DNA of 10,274 bases, taken from PHAA01 sp964494735. GTDB lineage: Bacteria > Bacillota > Syntrophomonadia > Syntrophomonadales > Syntrophomonadaceae. The position numbers and the translations under genes were made by a program. A model generated the notes under the pieces. That model was not told the origin of the DNA. It was given only the letters and a program-made list of their open reading frames with translations, and made no database searches. Below are positions 1 through 7,800 of the stretch, piece by piece. The stretch spans positions 1 to 10,274 of the forward strand of contig CAZBSD010000055.1 of the NCBI GenBank assembly GCA_964494735.1. The letters run 5' to 3'. Position 1 is the first letter of the stretch. Each line of letters starts with the position of its first letter.

Positions 1-88
1 CCGGGGTTTGATTCTGGGGTGTTTGGCTGCAGCCCCAGGCGCCCAAGGCCAGGATAAATATCAGAGCTATGGCTGCTGGTTTTCTCAT
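1..88 (-). CDS. Lipoprotein, N-terminal fragment (runs off left edge)
   Basis: Only the first 29 codons lie in the window. Reading the minus strand from ATG at 88, the peptide begins MRKPAAIALIFILALGAWGC and continues SQTPQNQTP. This is a classic lipoprotein signal: a basic start (R2, K3), a hydrophobic core at residues 5-18, and a lipobox-like end with Cys20, followed by a polar Gln/Pro/Thr-rich linker. Trp at -2 of the lipobox is less usual, but the overall shape is clear. The start is chosen for the strong ribosome binding site GGGAGG just upstream (96-101 on the complement); another in-frame ATG at 94 sits too close to it. The protein should be exported, lipid-modified at Cys20 and held at the outer face of the cytoplasmic membrane. 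Its function cannot be told because the mature part is outside the window. It lies 28 bases downstream of the DUF5655-like gene on the same strand, probably in one transcript. Confidence 0.8.
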   Translation of the reverse strand, partial: MRKPAAIALIFILALGAWGCSQTPQNQTP

Positions 89-116
89 AATCATTCCTCC
101 CTTGATGGAAGTACAT

Positions 117-536
117 TTAACCGATGTGGATTCTTGCGTCGCTTCTGCCCCGTCCTGCCCGCCCGGAAAACCGGTAGGCCTCGGTCAGCCATTCGCACAG
201 GGTATCGTCCAGGTCGGCCTCTTCCTTCACAACCACATGGTGGGTCCACCGCTGGGGGCCGGGATTCACCACTTCTTTTATCTTGGCGTGGTTCACAGGC
301 CGGTCCAACCCGAAGGAAAGCACCAGGCTGCCTTCGGGCTGCTTGAGATCATACTTCTGGGGCAGCCATACCCATGCAAATTTATAGCGGGTGGCGAAGG
401 AGATGCCCGACTTCATGACTGCGACTTGGACCGGGCCGATGGACTCGATCATCCTCTTGATTTCCGCGAATAAATTCGCCTGCCGGGGATACCCGGTAAA
501 ATAATCAGCGATGCGCGCATCGGCGGCGTCCTGCAT
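117..536 (-). CDS. DUF5655-like small cytoplasmic protein
   Basis: This is a 139-residue protein with no signal peptide or membrane segment. Its central part has the pattern I associate with the DUF5655 / DUF1801-like group: an amphipathic helix (LFAEIKRMIESIGP), then KSGISFATRYKFAWVWLP, a stretch describing substrate-like 'kk..i.f.....fa.v.p' strands, and a short strand LVLSFGLDR. The biochemical role of this group is not established, and the assignment rests on pattern memory, not a search. The C-terminus (after about residue 122) is Arg/Gly-rich (SGRAGRGRSDARIHIG) and looks disordered. The ATG at 536 is preceded by AAGGGGGAAG, a good ribosome binding site with about five bases of spacing. 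It lies between the membrane-anchored protein gene (48 bases upstream) and the lipoprotein gene (28 bases downstream), all on the minus strand, so co-transcription is likely. No functional link among the three is evident. Confidence 0.75.
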   Translation of the reverse strand: MQDAADARIADYFTGYPRQANLFAEIKRMIESIGPVQVAVMKSGISFATRYKFAWVWLPQKYDLKQPEGSLVLSFGLDRPVNHAKIKEVVNPGPQRWTHHVVVKEEADLDDTLCEWLTEAYRFSGRAGRGRSDARIHIG

Positions 537-584
537 TTAGCTTCCCCCTTCGGGACCCGGCTCCCTCGTGCCGGAAAAGTTTAT

Positions 585-1004
585 CTAAGGCAGGATCCAT
601 TTGTTCATATGCACGGCGGTGGTTACATAGGAGAGCTTCCCATTCCAGACGACCTCGGTCATGACCGTGTGCGTTGCCTGGCGGGCCTCGAATATGACCA
701 TTTGTTCCAGTTCAGGTGATTCGGAGACGGCCTCCGAGAATGTTAACTCATACCCATTGGCAGTAAACCTATCCTTGTAGAAAGCGACCACCTTCTGCAG
801 CGTATCGGGGGTTCTTATCTCGAGGATATATCCCTTGCCGGTCTCAAACAGCTCCTCTGAACTCTTGACCATCTCTCCCCCCACCACCGGCACCGATGCC
901 GGCATCTCCGGCGGAAGACGGCTGCCAAAATCACTCGGATAATACCACCAACCCAAAGCCGGGATGAGCAGCAGCAAGATCAGCCAGCCCAGACTTTTCC
1001 ACAT
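585..1004 (-). CDS. Membrane-anchored extracytoplasmic protein of unknown function
   Basis: This 139-residue protein opens with MWKS and a hydrophobic stretch (about residues 5-22, rich in Leu, Ile and Trp), so it is probably held by a single N-terminal membrane anchor or uncleaved signal. The remaining part is outside the membrane. It starts with a Pro-rich linker (PPEMPASVPVVGG) and then has a small alpha/beta fold-like pattern: a strand ending in YILEIRTP, a helix TLQKVVAFYKDRF, and the words ANGYELTFSE. 'Strand - VVAFYKDRFTANGYE - strand' is common in small secreted proteins of Clostridia and other bacteria, but I cannot name the family. I chose ATG at 1004 because AAGGGG sits about ten bases before it. 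An in-frame TTG at 1022 would add six residues but has no clear ribosome binding site. It is the first gene of a likely three-gene minus-strand unit. Confidence 0.75.
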   Translation of the reverse strand: MWKSLGWLILLLLIPALGWWYYPSDFGSRLPPEMPASVPVVGGEMVKSSEELFETGKGYILEIRTPDTLQKVVAFYKDRFTANGYELTFSEAVSESPELEQMVIFEARQATHTVMTEVVWNGKLSYVTTAVHMNKWILP

Positions 1005-1068
1005 ATTTTCACGCCCCTTCAATGTCTTATTGGCATCTGGATGGGCCTCCGCAGACTAGCTTTCTTAT

Positions 1069-1098
1069 ATAATCCCTTATTTTCCGGTCTGATTGCAA
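1069..1098 (-). promoter_or_regulatory. Weak candidate promoter for the minus-strand unit
   Basis: On the minus strand, TTGCAA (1093-1098) and GATTAT (1069-1074) are separated by 18 bases, each matching four of six consensus positions. This is a weak match, chosen mainly because it lies upstream of the first minus-strand gene. The region is shared with the divergent nitroreductase promoter, so the two may be controlled together. Confidence 0.25.
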
Positions 1099-1101
1099 CC
1101 C

Positions 1102-1110
1102 TGTTATAAT
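1102..1110 (+). promoter_or_regulatory. Extended -10 promoter of the nitroreductase gene
   Basis: TGTTATAAT contains a perfect TATAAT (1105-1110) with the TGn extension, 56 bases before the TTG start. No good -35 hexamer is found 16-18 bases upstream, which fits an extended -10 promoter. Transcription would start near 1117. Confidence 0.6.
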
Positions 1111-1166
1111 TTCCGTCTGTCATGGTATTGAGTCATAATGTAGGAAAAGGACTGGAGTGAAAAGAA

Positions 1167-1751
1167 TTGATAAAGGAATTGATGCTGCGCAACCGCACCT
1201 GCCGGCGTTATTATCAGGAGCAGAGTATTTCTTTGGATACTCTGAGAGAGCTGGCCGATCTGGCTCGCCTGGCTCCGTCGGGACACAACCGCCAGGGTTT
1301 GAAATACATGCTGTCCAATGAGGCTGGACTAAACCGCCGTATCAACGATTGTCTCACCTGGGCGGGATACATCAAGGGCTGGAAGAGCCCCCCGGAAGGT
1401 GAAAGGCCGTCCGCTTTCATGGTGTTGGTGAGAGACCCCGCCTTGGGGCATATGCTGCCCCAAGACGCGGGATTTGCCGGCATGAGCATACTGCTGGGGG
1501 CGGTGGAGAAGGGCCTGGCCGGCTGTTATATGATGGCCATAGATAAAAACGCCCTGCGCCATGTGTTGAGCTTGGACGAGAGTTATGAAATAGAGGCGGT
1601 CATAGCAATCGGCTATCCCAAAGAAGAGGTGGTGGTGGAGCCGGTGGGGGCTGACGGGGAGGTACGCTACTGGCGGGATGAGAACGGCGTCCATCATGTC
1701 CCCAAGCGCAGCCTGGAGGATATAATCCTGGCCCCAACCGAGAAGGAATAA
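1167..1751 (+). CDS. Nitroreductase family FMN-dependent oxidoreductase
   Basis: This 194-residue protein belongs to the nitroreductase fold family, which uses FMN and NAD(P)H to reduce nitro compounds, quinones, flavins or other small substrates; the substrate cannot be told here. Family signs in order are: the N-terminal Arg-rich FMN phosphate motif RNRTCRRY (residues 8-15); APSGHNRQ (36-43), matching the usual 'APS..N.Q'; an Asp/Gly helix DAGFAGMSILLGAVEKGLAGCY (about 100-121), the family's 'G.A..n..laA...GL' segment; AIGYPKE (147-153); and a basic C-terminal KRSLEDII that normally contacts the flavin. Length is typical. The start is TTG at 1167, with GGAG at 1154-1157 nine bases before it; no ATG in frame has a comparable site. 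It has its own extended -10 promoter and is not closely joined to the next gene (193-base gap), so it probably stands alone. I saw no Cys cluster for an iron-sulfur domain. Confidence 0.9.
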   Translation: MIKELMLRNRTCRRYYQEQSISLDTLRELADLARLAPSGHNRQGLKYMLSNEAGLNRRINDCLTWAGYIKGWKSPPEGERPSAFMVLVRDPALGHMLPQDAGFAGMSILLGAVEKGLAGCYMMAIDKNALRHVLSLDESYEIEAVIAIGYPKEEVVVEPVGADGEVRYWRDENGVHHVPKRSLEDIILAPTEKE

Positions 1752-1826
1752 TCGCGGGCTGAAACCTGGCTGGTGATCAAGCTGGGAATTTCCATCCGGT
1801 CGCCTCGTTCATTAATATAATCAGTC

Positions 1827-1838
1827 ACCTGATCAGGT
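1827..1838. repeat. Perfect 12-base palindrome upstream of the HerA-like gene
   Basis: ACCTGATCAGGT is a perfect palindrome 36 bases before the TGn of the downstream promoter. It is flanked by TCAGT (1821-1825) and ACTGA (1849-1853), a second, imperfectly spaced inverted pair around it. It could be an operator for a dimeric regulator or a small hairpin. There is no T-run after it, so it is not an intrinsic terminator. Its function is unknown. Confidence 0.4.
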
Positions 1839-1873
1839 ATTGGTCGGCACTGACTCAAGTTTACAATTTCTTC

Positions 1874-1882
1874 TGCTATAAT
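1874..1882 (+). promoter_or_regulatory. Extended -10 promoter of the HerA-like/nfo unit
   Basis: TGCTATAAT holds a perfect TATAAT (1877-1882) with TGn in front, 62 bases before the chosen ATG. There is no good -35 at normal spacing. Transcription would start near 1889 and could continue into nfo, since I see no terminator in the 112-base gap between the two genes. Confidence 0.6.
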
Positions 1883-1944
1883 TAATAGAAACTTAGCCGA
1901 ATCGAATAAAACGGGTCCAATAAATGAATAGGAGTGATTCCGCA

Positions 1945-3441
1945 ATGGATAGCAGACTGTACATAGCCAAAGGTGAGAACCAACTGTATCTGCTGCCCCA
2001 AATGGCCAACCGCCACGGTCTCATCACCGGCGCCACCGGAACCGGCAAGACCATCACTCTGAAGGTCATGGCCGAGTCGTTCAGTTCCATCGGCACTCCG
2101 GTGTTCGTCACTGATATCAAGGGCGACCTGGCCGGTCTGTGCGCACCCGGGGTCAGCAACGCCAAAATGGATGAGCGGATTGCCAATCTGGGACTGAGCG
2201 ATTTCAGTTACAAGGCCTTCCCGGTCGATTACTGGGATGTCTTCGCCCAGCAGGGGCTGCCGGTACGAACCACCATCTCCGAGATGGGACCGCTGTTATT
2301 GTCGCGTCTGCTTGACTTGAATGATGTCCAGACCGGAGTGCTCAACCTGGCCTTCCGGATCGCTGACGATACCGACATGATGCTGCTGGACCTGAAGGAC
2401 CTGCGTTCCATGCTGGTCTATGTGGCTGAACATGCCGCTGATTACACTGTCCAATACGGCACCATTTCCAAACAGTCCATCGGCGCCATCCAGAGAGCTT
2501 TGCTGGTCCTGGAAGAACAAGGCGGGGACCTTTTCTTCGGGGAGCCGGCCCTGGACGTCAAGGACTTCATGCGCACCGACGCCAATGGGATGGGCATGAT
2601 CAACCTGCTGGCCTGCGATAAATTGTTCCAATCCCCGACCCTGTATTCCACGTTCCTGCTGTGGCTGCTGTCCGAATTGTTCGAGGAACTTCCCGAGGTG
2701 GGGGATCTGGCCCAGCCCAAAATGGTGTTCTTCTTTGATGAAGCCCACCTGTTGTTCGATGATGCCCCGGATGTGCTCATGGACCGGATCGAGCAGGTAG
2801 TGCGATTGGTCCGCTCCAAAGGGGTGGGAGTCTATTTTGTCACCCAGAATCCCATCGATATCCCCGACAAGATACTGGGCCAGCTGGGCAATCGGGTCCA
2901 GCATGCCCTGCGCGCCTACACTCCCCGCGATCAAAAGGCCATCAAAGCGGCGGCCGAGACCTTCCGGCAGAATCCCAATTACACCGTCGACCAGGTCATC
3001 ACCGAGCTGGCCGTGGGTGAAGCCCTGGTATCCTTCCTGGATGAGAAGGGACGTCCTTCGGTGGTCGAGCGGGCCTTTGTCCTGCCCCCGCGCAGTCTGA
3101 TGGGTCCCATCGATGCCGGTACCCGCCAGGGACTGATCAACCGTTCCGCCTTCAAAGGCAAATACGACCAGAGCGTGGATCGCGAATCAGCCTACGAACT
3201 GCTCCAGCAAAAGTACGCTCGGGAACAGCGGTTGGCTGCCGAGGCGGAAGAGGATGAAAAAGAACGCAAGGCGCGGAAATCCAGGGAGCGTGAGCGGGAT
3301 GACAATGACCGGCCGGCTCGCAGAGGACGCAAACCGGACACCATGCTGGAGAAGATGGGCAAGACAGCGGTCAATACGATGGGCACCCAGTTCACCCGCC
3401 AGCTAGTGAGAGGCATTCTGGGTTCACTGCTGCGCAAGTAA
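1945..3441 (+). CDS. HerA-like ATPase/helicase, DUF853 (YjgR) family
   Basis: This 498-residue cytoplasmic protein of the HerA/FtsK P-loop superfamily belongs to the group known as DUF853 or YjgR. HerA relatives are hexameric DNA-translocating ATPases; the exact role of the YjgR group is unsettled. Visible motifs (numbering from ATG 1945): Walker A GATGTGKT (29-36); a TDIKGDLAGL strand (56-65); Walker B MVFFFDEAHLL (260-270) with D265 and E266; a sensor-like VTQNP (299-303); and GNRVQHALRAYTPRDQKA (315-332), with candidate arginine-finger residues, typical of this family. Residues about 420-465 are highly charged and probably coiled or disordered, followed by RQLVRGILGSLLRK, the usual DUF853 C-terminal tail. 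ATG 1945 is preferred over an in-frame ATG at 1924 because AGGAG (1930-1934) is well placed only for the former. The next gene, nfo, follows 112 bases later on the same strand, so a role near DNA repair is possible but unproven. Confidence 0.93.
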   Translation: MDSRLYIAKGENQLYLLPQMANRHGLITGATGTGKTITLKVMAESFSSIGTPVFVTDIKGDLAGLCAPGVSNAKMDERIANLGLSDFSYKAFPVDYWDVFAQQGLPVRTTISEMGPLLLSRLLDLNDVQTGVLNLAFRIADDTDMMLLDLKDLRSMLVYVAEHAADYTVQYGTISKQSIGAIQRALLVLEEQGGDLFFGEPALDVKDFMRTDANGMGMINLLACDKLFQSPTLYSTFLLWLLSELFEELPEVGDLAQPKMVFFFDEAHLLFDDAPDVLMDRIEQVVRLVRSKGVGVYFVTQNPIDIPDKILGQLGNRVQHALRAYTPRDQKAIKAAAETFRQNPNYTVDQVITELAVGEALVSFLDEKGRPSVVERAFVLPPRSLMGPIDAGTRQGLINRSAFKGKYDQSVDRESAYELLQQKYAREQRLAAEAEEDEKERKARKSRERERDDNDRPARRGRKPDTMLEKMGKTAVNTMGTQFTRQLVRGILGSLLRK

Positions 3442-3553
3442 TATTTGTTGGTATCGGACCAGCTTATCTACCGTTACAACCAAGCAGCCTTGGATTCTAA
3501 TCCGGGCCGCTGGGTCAATCCGATTAACGCAACCATCGAGGAGGATACCGGCC

Positions 3554-4387
3554 ATGTTGAATATAGGCTGCCATCTATCGGCTGGCAAGGGCTACCTGCA
3601 TATGGGGCAGGAGGCTTTAAGCATTGACGCCAACACCTTCCAATTCTTTACCCGCAACCCCCGGGGCAGCAAGGCCAAGAAGCTGGACCAGCAGAATGTG
3701 GAGGCACTGTTGGAGCTGGCGGCGGAAAACAAATTTGTCCCTCTGCTGGCTCATGCTCCCTATACCCTCAACCCCTGTTCAGCCGAACAGAAGGTGCGCG
3801 ATTTCGCCGATATGATCTTGGCCGACGATCTACTCATAATGGAAAACCTGCCCCACAACTATTACACTTTTCATCCCGGCAGCCACGTGGGCCAAGGCAT
3901 TAAGGCCGGCCTGGAGCTGATTACCGATCTGCTCAACAAGATCCTGCGGCCTGAGCAGACCACCACAGTACTCCTGGAGGCCATGTCGGGCAAGGGCAGC
4001 GAGGTGGGCAGCACCTTCGAGGAACTGGCCCATATCCTCCACAACGTCCAGCTGGCTGATAAGATGGGCATTTGCCTGGACAGCTGCCATATTTATGCGG
4101 CTGGCTACGACATAGTCAATGACCTGGACGGGGTGCTGCGTCAATTCGATACCATCATCGGTTTGGACAAGCTGAAAGCAGTTCACCTGAACGACAGCAT
4201 GACCCCCTTCGCGGCTCACAAGGACCGCCATGCCCGCATCGGAGAAGGCGCGCTGGGCCTGGAGGCCATCACCCGATTCATCAACCACCCCCTCCTCCGC
4301 CATCTCCCTTTCTACCTGGAGACACCCAATGACGTAGAGGGATATGCCCAGGAGATCAAACTGCTCCGTGCTGCCTATCGTGAATAA
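3554..4387 (+). CDS. nfo: Endonuclease IV (apurinic/apyrimidinic endonuclease)
   Basis: This 277-residue protein is a TIM-barrel, three-zinc AP endonuclease. It cuts the DNA backbone 5' to abasic sites in base-excision repair and removes blocked 3' ends. All nine metal-ligand positions of the E. coli enzyme appear to be present, shifted by two to five residues: H67 (HAPYTLN), H107 (FHPGSH), E142 (LLEAMSGKG), D176 and H179 (LDSCHIYAAGYD), H211 (HLNDS), D224 and H226 (DRHARIGEG), and E256 (LETPND). The motif ExxxGxG reads EAMSGKG instead of the more usual ENTAGQG; Met/Ser variants are also found in this family, as far as I recall. The start ATG has GAGGAGG (3538-3544) nine bases upstream. It probably shares a transcript with the HerA-like ATPase gene before it and ends at the structured region and terminator after 4388. 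Length is normal for the family, and no break is seen. Confidence 0.96.
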   Translation: MLNIGCHLSAGKGYLHMGQEALSIDANTFQFFTRNPRGSKAKKLDQQNVEALLELAAENKFVPLLAHAPYTLNPCSAEQKVRDFADMILADDLLIMENLPHNYYTFHPGSHVGQGIKAGLELITDLLNKILRPEQTTTVLLEAMSGKGSEVGSTFEELAHILHNVQLADKMGICLDSCHIYAAGYDIVNDLDGVLRQFDTIIGLDKLKAVHLNDSMTPFAAHKDRHARIGEGALGLEAITRFINHPLLRHLPFYLETPNDVEGYAQEIKLLRAAYRE

Positions 4388-4552
4388 CACTATGGCTACA
4401 TTACCATTGTGCCGCCCGGTACCGTCATCGGTCAGGGCCGCACCGGGCTAATCACGGCCTGACCAGCTCCAGGTTATTGAGAAATTACCAGAATGGCGGC
4501 CAGGCTTAATTCGTTGAGGTATCCCGGGCGAAAGCATCTTGAAAATATTGTT
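4388..4552. other. Structured non-coding 3' region of nfo
   Basis: No convincing gene lies between the nfo stop and the terminator. The stretch carries several inverted repeats that compete for the same bases: GCCCGGT (4414-4420) with ACCGGGC (4442-4448); GGTCAGGGCCG (4430-4440) with CGGCCTGACC (4455-4464, ten pairs and one bulged G); ACCG with CGGT (4421-4424/4429-4432); and GCCGCC (4411-4416) with GGCGGC (4495-4500). Because the first two stems interleave, they could form a pseudoknot or alternative structures. This may be a 3' UTR that stabilises the mRNA, or part of a small RNA ending at the following terminator. Confidence 0.45.
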
Positions 4553-4583
4553 GGGGGAAGGTTCAACACCTTCCCCCTCTGTT
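4553..4583 (+). terminator. Intrinsic terminator after nfo
   Basis: GGGGGAAGGT (4553-4562) and ACCTTCCCCC (4568-4577) form a perfect ten-base stem with a five-base loop, followed by TCTGTTTG. The stem is very strong and the tail only moderately T-rich. It ends the HerA-like/nfo transcript before the carB promoter. Confidence 0.85.
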
Positions 4584-4703
4584 TGTCTGGGGATCATGAC
4601 GATTCCATTTGGCTCTTTGCTTTCGTCACCGGTCCATAAACTGAGAAACGCTCAACTAAATACAGTATTCACACCAAACTTGTTTCCGGATGAAGACATA
4701 ATC

Positions 4704-4712
4704 TGATAAAAT
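4704..4712 (+). promoter_or_regulatory. Candidate extended -10 promoter of carB
   Basis: TGATAAAAT has the TGn extension and a five-of-six -10 (TAAAAT, 4707-4712). TTGTTT at 4680-4685 is a possible -35 but the spacing (21) is long. The predicted start, near 4717-4721, lies in or beside GGTTTTG, so the first transcribed bases include a T-run, which is of interest for a pyrimidine gene. No PyrR-type binding motif or attenuator stem-loop was found between the promoter and carB. Confidence 0.45.
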
Positions 4713-4735
4713 TAGGTTTTGATAAGAGGAGACAG

Positions 4736-4816
4736 ATGCAGTTCCTTATCGATTTGTGTGAGATTATGTTGGGAGGAAACATATGCCGAAAAGAACCGAT
4801 ATCAATAAGATCCTAA
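4736..4816 (+). CDS. Possible 26-residue leader ORF overlapping the carB start
   Basis: An ATG at 4736, preceded four bases earlier by GAGGAG (4726-4731), opens a frame of 26 codons starting MQFLIDLCEIMLGG and ending at TAA 4814-4816. It crosses the carB ATG in another frame, ending 31 bases after the A of carB's start. The ribosome binding site is real-looking though slightly close. The peptide resembles no protein I know and has no run of regulatory codons. It may be a translated leader that couples to or limits carB translation, or only a chance frame created by two purine-rich sites in the leader. Confidence 0.25.
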   Translation: MQFLIDLCEIMLGGNICRKEPISIRS

Positions 4817-7800
4817 TCATTGGATCGGGCCCGATCATCATTGGCCAGGCTTGTGAATTCGATTACTCCGGGACCCAGGCCTGCAAGGCCCTGCGCAAGT
4901 TGGGCTATCAGATCGTGCTGGTCAATTCCAATCCGGCCACCATCATGACTGATCCGGGCATCGCCGACGTAACATATATCGAACCGCTCAACCTCAGAAG
5001 CCTCACCGACATAATCGCCAAGGAACGGCCCGACGCGCTGCTGCCCAATCTGGGAGGCCAATCGGCACTCAATCTCAGTTCGGAATTGTATAAAGCCGGG
5101 GTGCTGGAGCAATACGGGGTGCAGGTCATCGGGGTGCAGATGGACGCCATCGAACGCGGTGAAGACCGCATCGCCTTCAAAGATACCATGAACCGCCTGG
5201 GGATTGAGATGCCCCGCAGTATGCCGGCTTATTCGGTGGAGGAGGCGGAGAGCATCGCCCAGCAACTGGGATACCCGGTGGTCATACGGCCGGCCTATAC
5301 GATGGGCGGAACCGGCGGCGGCCTGGTCTATAACCTGGATGAATTGAGAACCATCGCTTCCCGGGGCATCGCCGCCAGTCTGGTGGGGCAGGTGCTGGTG
5401 GAGGAATCGGTGCTGGGCTGGGAAGAGCTGGAACTGGAAGTTGTCCGCGACGCCAAGAATCAGAAGATCACCGTCTGTTTCATCGAAAATATTGATCCCA
5501 TGGGTGTACACACCGGGGATTCATTTTGTTCGGCTCCCATGCTGACCATCAGCCCCCAACTGCAGAAACGGCTGCAGAGATACGCCTACGATGTGGTCGA
5601 TGCCATCGAGGTAGTAGGTGGCACGAATGTCCAGTTCGCCCACGATCCCCGTAGCGGCCGGGTAGTCATCATCGAGATAAATCCCCGCACCTCGCGCTCC
5701 TCAGCCTTGGCCTCCAAGGCTACCGGTTTCCCCATCGCCATGGTATCGACCATGTTGGCGGCGGGGATGACCCTGGACGAGATCCCTTATTGGCGCGAAG
5801 GCACCCTGGATAAATACACGCCCTCGGGCGATTATGTGGTCATCAAGTTCGCCCGCTGGGCTTTCGAAAAATTCCCCGGCTCTATCGACACCTTGGGCAC
5901 CCAGATGCGGGCGGTAGGTGAAGTAATGAGCATCGGCAAGAATTACAAGGAAGCTTTTCAGAAGGCCATCCGTTCACTGGAGATAGGACGCCTGGGCTTG
6001 GGATTCGCCCGAGATTTTAACCAGCGCCCCCTGGATGAATTGCTGGCTCTGCTGGCTGAGCCTTCCAGCCAGCGCCAGTTCATAATGTACGAAGCTCTTC
6101 GCAAAGGAGCCCCGATCATCCGCATCAATCAATTGACCAATATCAAAACCTGGTTCATCGAGCAGATGCAGGAGCTGGTCCAGTTGGAACAGGAGATCCT
6201 GTTATACAAAGGCCAGCCGCTGCCGGATGAATTGCTGGCCACGGCCAAGAGGGACGGGTTTGCCGACGGCTACCTGGCCATGCTGCTGGGGGTAAGTGAA
6301 ACCGACATCCGCCAGCACCGCACCGCCCTGGGGGTAACCGAGGGCTGGGAAGCAATCCCGGTTAGCGGGGTGGTGGATGCCGCCTACTATTTCTCCACCT
6401 ACAATGCCCCCGACACCACCGTCAGCAGCGACCGCCCCAAAGTCATGATCCTGGGCGGCGGTCCCAACCGCATCGGCCAGGGAATCGAGTTTGATTACTG
6501 CTGCGTCCATACCGCTTTCGCGCTGCGGGATCTGGGCTATGAAACGGTCATCGTCAACTGCAACCCGGAGACCGTCTCCACCGATTACGATACCTCCGAC
6601 AAGCTGTACTTCGAACCCCTGACGGTCGAGGACGTACTGAGCATCTATGAGAAAGAGAAACCGCTGGGGGTCATCGTCCAGTTCGGCGGGCAGACTCCCC
6701 TTAATATTGCCGGTGAGCTGACCAAAGCGGGAGTAACGATTCTGGGCACCACCCCCGAAACCATCGACCTGGCTGAGGACCGCGACCGTTTCCGCCAGAT
6801 AATGGAGCAGTTGGACATCCCCATGCCGGAGTCAGGCATGGCTGTCAACCTGGAACAGGCGTTGATCATCGCCAACCGCATCGGTTATCCGCTCATGGTC
6901 CGCCCCTCTTACGTACTGGGTGGGCGCGGCATGGAAGTGGTCCATGATGAAGAGATGCTGCGCCAATACCTGGCCGCTGCGGTGGGAGTGACCCCCGAGA
7001 GACCGATCTTGATCGACCGCTTCCTGGGCAATGCCATCGAAGCTGAGGCCGACGCCATCGCCAACGGTCGCGATGCTTTCGTACCTACGGTAATGCAGCA
7101 CATCGAACTGGCCGGCATTCATTCCGGCGATTCGGCTTGTGTTATCCCTCCCGTCAGTATCCCCGCCAAGCACATCGCTACTATCGAGGAGTACACCCGC
7201 AGGATAGCGGGCGAACTCAATGTGGTAGGGTTGATGAATATGCAATATGCCATCGCCGACGACAAGGTCTACGTGCTGGAAGCCAACCCCCGTGCCTCGC
7301 GGACCGTTCCCCTGGTTTCCAAGGTATGTAATATCCAGATGGCTCGCATAGCCACCGAAATCATGATGGCTGCTTATGCTGGCCAGGATTATGACATGAG
7401 CCAGCTGGTCCACAAGACCATCCCCCACTTCGGGGTCAAAGAGGCCGTCTTCCCCTTCAACATGTTTCCGGAAGTGGATCCGGTTCTGGGTCCGGAGATG
7501 CGCTCCACCGGTGAGGTGCTGGGCATAGCCGATTCCTTCGGACTGGCCTACTTCAAATCTCAGGAAGCCACCCAGTCTTCCCTGCCCACCTCGGGCACGG
7601 TGCTGATAAGCGTGACCGACGAGGATAAGGCCGAAGCCTTGGAAACGGCACGGGAATTCGAGCGGATCGGGTTCAAGATCCGGGCTACTGCCGGGACCAA
7701 TAAATACCTGCAGGAAAACGGGGTGCATTCGGTGGAGATCAAAAAGCTGTATGAAGGGCGTCCCAACATCCTGGATGCCATCTCCAACAAAGAGCTGCAG

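Noticed and set aside
557..574. CCGGC/GCCGG hairpin between two minus-strand genes as a terminator
   Set aside because: The stem is only five pairs and no T-run follows on either strand.
1005..1022. TTG start at 1022 for the membrane-anchored protein
   Set aside because: The ATG at 1004 has AAGGGG at correct spacing; the TTG does not.
1924..1944. ATG at 1924 as start of the HerA-like gene
   Set aside because: The AGGAG site lies downstream of it and serves the in-frame ATG at 1945; the family normally begins close to the latter.
2296..2934. Minus-strand frame of 212 codons inside the HerA-like gene
   Set aside because: It is antisense to the conserved ATPase core, has no family features and no good ribosome binding site.
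3445..3627. Plus-strand 60-codon frame between the HerA-like gene and nfo
   Set aside because: It overlaps the start of nfo in another frame, has no convincing ribosome binding site and resembles no protein.
4411..4450. tRNA-like seven-base stem GCCCGGT/ACCGGGC
   Set aside because: The span is only about 35 bases and there is no T-loop or anticodon arm, so it is not a tRNA gene.
4813..5511. Minus-strand frame of 232 codons at the start of carB
   Set aside because: It mirrors conserved CarB sequence and is low in recognisable motifs.
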